Origin: CAZEQJ01 sp964514385 | GTDB taxonomy: Bacteria > Bacteroidota > Bacteroidia > Cytophagales > Cyclobacteriaceae | Assembly (NCBI GenBank): GCA_964514385.1 | Contig: CAZEQJ010000031.1 | Location: forward strand, 1-36,634 | Reading direction: 5' to 3' | DNA: 36,634 nucleotides | In this document: one piece after another, positions 35,601 to 36,634 of the stretch | Numbering within the stretch: position 1 is the first letter of the stretch | Layout of the letters: the number at the start of each line of letters is the position of its first letter | Translations under genes and position numbers: made by a program | Notes under the pieces: model-generated | The model's input: only the letters and a program-made list of their open reading frames with translations | The model's database searches: none | Told to the model about the DNA's origin: nothing

Positions 35601-36159
35601 CAACATTGATACCGCCGGTACCACTGTAGCTTGTGCCTGAAGCGGGTGTTAATGTCCAGTTACCTTCACTCAGATAAGTTAAGGAATACGAAGTGCCGAC
35701 AGAAGCAGCGCTTGCATCAATTATTTCTTCAAGAATTATATTGGTTGCCTCCCATGCATTTCCATTCCAGTAAAGTACATTTCCTGTTGCAGGAGGTGAT
35801 ACTGAAAGCTGAATAGGGTTATTACCATTGATTGATATGTCATTTCCGTTTATTTGTAACGCCTGTGTACCTGCTGATTGCCCAAGCTCCCGCCAGCCGG
35901 TACCATCATAATAATGGAGGCTGTTTGACTGGGAACTGTATACAATCATACCTTCGTTTTCTTGTGCGCGTGGTATATTATTTGGTTGATCTACAACGGG
36001 TATAATCAGACCCTGTTGTCCGTTGCCTACCAGATATAATATCGCATTAGTATTTGTATTTTGACTACCGATGGTAACGGTTTGTTGCGCCCACAGGGAG
36101 TTAGACATAAATACTGAAGCTATAATACATGTGATTGTAAGGCTTAATGCTTTCATCAT
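29626..36159 (-). CDS. Large secreted tail-fiber-domain protein with heptad repeat stalk and Peptidase_S74 chaperone (fiber protein 3)
   Basis: 2177 residues from the ATG at 36159 (a second ATG follows; a TTG ten codons upstream is less likely because the hydrophobic signal MKALSLTITCIIASVF would then be internal). After the signal come repeated short beta modules: 'VLYWNGNAWEA', 'VLKWDGSQWVI', 'ILQWNGTQWTI', two 'FLRDDGTWA' and three 'IPAGL.DGD' units, giving a long beta-rich shaft. Residues about 1504-1740 are a tandem heptad array (see repeat entry). 'GNIGIGTNNP' precedes the S74 domain at Ser2038 (codon 30046-30048, SDIRWKKNIEP), with Lys2043 completing the dyad. IGLIAQEVEKVVPELV is the S74 core. 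The C-terminus is a Met-rich coiled coil. First gene of the leftward fiber operon. No T9SS sorting domain is visible. Confidence 0.87.
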   Translation of the reverse strand: MMKALSLTITCIIASVFMSNSLWAQQTVTIGSQNTNTNAILYLVGNGQQGLIIPVVDQPNNIPRAQENEGMIVYSSQSNSLHYYDGTGWRELGQSAGTQALQINGNDISINGNNPIQLSVSPPATGNVLYWNGNAWEATNIILEEIIDASAASVGTSYSLTYLSEGNWTLTPASGTSYSGTGGINVDNGTATISFDAAALPDNAIPITKIESPGTSPSIRLLAVQPDGTLFWGSRSGLTGFDNQVLGTSNSGGNAATITLENSTPVTLQGGSNVTITSDGSNTITFDATGGGGGGAVSTDGSTIAGDGDATPLSVPTDGITSNEIADGTIAIADLSSLGATSAGQVLKWDGSQWVIGVDESAGTANVSGVIEGDGTIGAPIKLIDGSGAGQILQWNGTQWTISTLNDNSISNETITTFQVAGSNLVITEAGTDYTVALADLVTTFSGPGTSGIVPDPGSSTGAFLRDDGTWATPSGGGDMLSSVYDTDADNVVDEAEDAQTLGGIPPVNFVLQTDVFIGSGQAGLVPDPGTETGLFLRDDGTWAAPAGGSFTAGAGIDITGGVISTVFDGDFTSLANIPAGLADGDDDTDDQSLSFDGTNLTLTRDSGSDVVDISSLAGSSLTAGTGIDITGGVISSTIVNTDAQTLSFDGTNLSISGGNDLNISTWDTDVSDDFDGAFSSLTGIPAGLLDGDDNTEYTAGTGINISVTREISSTVTNTDNQNLIIPASSGSSTTGETFSIGISGGTGFNLVEGANIEITTDASNNLVIGTSGGAGEANTGVNLGTGEVIYAGKSGTDLQFKSLTAGSGAVVLTDNATDISIDVDETALTIANSQVTGLGTLAVQDSVLLANISRAGASNGNVLQYNGTTWEPGDGVRWLQASGTPGAGLGLVGDFYLNTTNGDVYEKTGASTWTLISNIAGDRYATTTTGAVDLSSIGSTGTLSVGTGLAYTTGQSFIAAINPTNRLEATVSSYDPGTGSLNYSGGTIFGASTGTLNVNLSGASASAVSNISDLGDAELSSLNDADLFIYNISNSRFENKELTGDGSITNAGVLSVNGVQSGAGTSIISAINNGATTGTINAARLDASLLNTTTAASGDITGDFGSGFNVVRLQGIDIPTATPTDGQILKYNTTAGEWLLAADEGGLTAVTSNATLNGDGTSGNPLAVNAGTGANQIVQLNGSGQLPAVNGSLLTNLTWANITGVPAGLDDGDNQNLTLAGSTLNISGGTGVNLNGFTDTLTIDPSRLRGEGATTGQVLQWNGTDWAAADPASLTLPENLTYSGPLSTSIGLDIRNNGNGIAQRVVNGAGNNQIVLQVESEGNGIVGQFKNDNTSSSEQVLYTHSEGSGSALQAFAFGSGIAAEIKVADNLTTNSNPALDVSTDSDGRGAQINLSKASNSSSALYLNTAGTGNALETGTGTIQLGDLAGTGDRMVVADANGVLSTQTIPATTDDQTAAEVNISAIPGIIGTNVQQGLEEVADTLVALRTDIGGFSTSITNANDLAQEALDTTVVLRTDLNAFDASITAANNLAQEALDTTVVLRTDLNITSSAAQQALDTTVVLRTDLNAFDASITAANNLAQEALDTTVVLRTDLNLAISAAQQALDTTVVLRTDLNAFDASITAANNLAQEALDTTVVLRTDLNITSSAAQQALDTTVVLRTDLNAFDANITAANNLAQEALDTTVVLRTDLNITSSAAQQALDTTVVLRTDLNAASSTAQQALDTTVVLRTDLDALSGSQGNLAALDSLPVELIQNSGATDGQILRWDAIGEQWASANNLTINGSGNIETNVGTFTSSVVSTGFVLDAGSSRFVNIAAAPQTGSFNLTVPEMTANDTIVLKSQLPASGWELAGNTGLDSATNFLGTLDATPLRMATNGVDRMHIAANGNIGIGTNNPFSELVVAGEGEAVGINTSAYADANFATVNITRTRGTEAAPTQVIASDILGSFKYTGYSTGAAFEDGVRLTAFASEDWGTTFGSSFTISTVGDGETGFTDRIVIAGNGTVGINESNPSAAYNLVVNGKLKTAGIDEASDIRWKKNIEPLHDALAKISLLEGVSYEFRAEEFPDMEFGKTKDIGLIAQEVEKVVPELVTTDEEGFKSVNYSHMVALLIEAIKEQQYIIEEQKKEIEMLKAENQDTAAQMKSMEARMEKVEGMMQEMMIMMQKTQASEK
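30941..31650 (-). repeat. Tandem repeat array: ten copies of a 21- or 28-residue heptad unit
   Basis: The array encodes ten copies of the core ALDTTVVLRTDL. Long units (28 residues, core plus NAFDASITAANNLAQE) mostly alternate with short units (21 residues, core plus NITSSAAQQ), giving a 49-residue, 147-base higher-order period. Both lengths are multiples of seven, so heptad phase is never broken, as expected for a coiled-coil stalk. The last two units are both short, and a degenerate copy (ADTLVALRTDI) precedes the array. DNA copies are nearly identical with scattered synonymous changes, so copy number has probably changed recently. Confidence 0.93.
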
Positions 36160-36547
36160 GGCGTTGGATATACGTTGGTTTTTGCGCAAAACATTACCTA
36201 AATATCAGGATAGTATTTTGATCATAAATACATTAATAACCAAAAATGCATAAAAAACCTGTAAATTGCACTATTAAGTTAAAAAATTTAATAAAAAGAA
36301 GTTCGGGTTTGCGCAGTTCTGCATGTAGGGTTTATTCAGCTTAGTGTATTTTTTTCATACAGTTTTTGAAACCTTTTTCAGGCTAATGCAGTATTTGTAT
36401 ATTCTGACTTGTGGGTGCAATTTCCACGAGTAACATTTTTAAAATTTATTTTCACGAATTGTTGATATAAATTAAAAAGCTTGATTACCTTTACATCCCG
36501 TTTACGGAAAAAAGTTAATAAATAGTTCACATAAGGTGTTACTAACG
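36160..36547. other. Intergenic regulatory region between fiber protein 3 and a rightward gene
   Basis: An AT-rich region of 388 bases with no supported gene; short frames in it look random. It must hold the leftward promoter of the fiber operon, for which only poor matches are visible (TATTTATG on the minus strand near 36225, with no proper -33 partner). It also holds a better rightward promoter at 36462-36493. No RNA gene, terminator-like hairpin or long repeat was recognised. Confidence 0.6.
36462..36493 (+). promoter_or_regulatory. Candidate Bacteroidota-type promoter for the rightward gene at 36548
   Basis: TTG (36462-36464) and TACCTTTA (36486-36493) are separated by 21 bases, close to the TTG / TAnnTTTG consensus with one mismatch at the last position. 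A short leader of about 45 bases follows, with an AAGGTG Shine-Dalgarno-like element ending about ten bases before the ATG at 36548. Position and spacing fit a real gene start. Confidence 0.45.
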
Positions 36548-36634
36548 ATGTCAGAAGCCAGCATTAAAAATAGCTGGTGAGACAGAAAGTTCTTTGAATG
36601 GATGCTGAAATACAATCGACCGGGTGAGGACCGG
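36548..36634 (+). CDS. 5' end of an unidentified rightward gene with an in-frame TGA at codon 11 (partial)
   Basis: The ATG at 36548 has a Shine-Dalgarno-like AAGGTG and an upstream promoter candidate. It reads MSEASIKNSW, then TGA (36578-36580), then in the same frame DRKFFEWMLKYNRPGEDR to the window edge. The part after the stop looks like a coding sequence (aromatic- and charge-rich, no further stop), and TGG in place of TGA would give Trp-Trp. Possible readings are a nonsense mutation, a sequencing error, or a later start such as the ATG at 36602 behind a ten-codon leader. The frame is short and no family is recognised. Confidence 0.3.

Noticed and set aside
3567..36159. Prophage, suggested by three phage-tail-fiber-like S74 proteins
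   Set aside because: No capsid, portal, terminase, integrase or lysis gene is present. The proteins carry Sec signal peptides and sit among envelope and glycan genes.

Overview
The window looks like a chromosomal segment of a Bacteroidota bacterium, probably a marine or soil cytophagian. Supporting signs are very large secreted proteins built from LamG, fibronectin III and beta-propeller domains, several 'tail fiber domain' surface proteins, weak Shine-Dalgarno sequences, and candidate promoters of the Bacteroidota TTG / TAnnTTTG type. The assignment is by style only; there is no rRNA or other phylogenetic marker here.

Left edge (1-3550): a leftward penicillin-acylase-family hydrolase, cut by the window edge, diverges from a two-gene rightward operon. 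That operon encodes KdsA (Kdo-8-phosphate synthase, metal-dependent type) and a UDP-sugar 6-dehydrogenase, overlapping by ATGA. Both are outer-surface carbohydrate genes.

Centre left (3567-21261, all leftward): a 4523-residue secreted mosaic protein with three beta-propeller-like blocks, beta-helices, five LamG domains and many Fn3 domains. It is followed by a small four-helix membrane protein, then by a 1044-residue fiber protein ending in a Peptidase_S74 self-cleaving chaperone domain.

Centre (21482-26388): a glycan/lipid modification island. Leftward are a 2-oxoglutarate/Fe(II) oxygenase and a DPM1-like family 2 glycosyltransferase. Divergently, only 11 bases away, lies a three-gene overlapping operon: SAM methyltransferase, TMTC-like GT-C/TPR membrane glycosyltransferase, and UbiA-type prenyltransferase.

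Right (26361-36159, leftward): two more S74 fiber proteins (2177 and 1085 residues) in one operon. It ends at a strong intrinsic terminator that lies inside the 3' end of the convergent UbiA gene. The larger fiber carries a 21/28-residue heptad-phased tandem array. A 388-base intergenic region follows, and then the start of a rightward gene that appears to carry an in-frame TGA.

Inference: the surface fibers and the giant adhesin-like protein flank enzymes suited to making a polyprenyl-phosphate-linked sugar and attaching it to exported proteins. The fibers' repeats carry many copies of the Bacteroidota O-glycosylation consensus D-(S/T)-(A/I/L/V/M/T). A dedicated glycosylated, self-cleaving surface-fiber system is the most interesting reading of the window, but it is a hypothesis.
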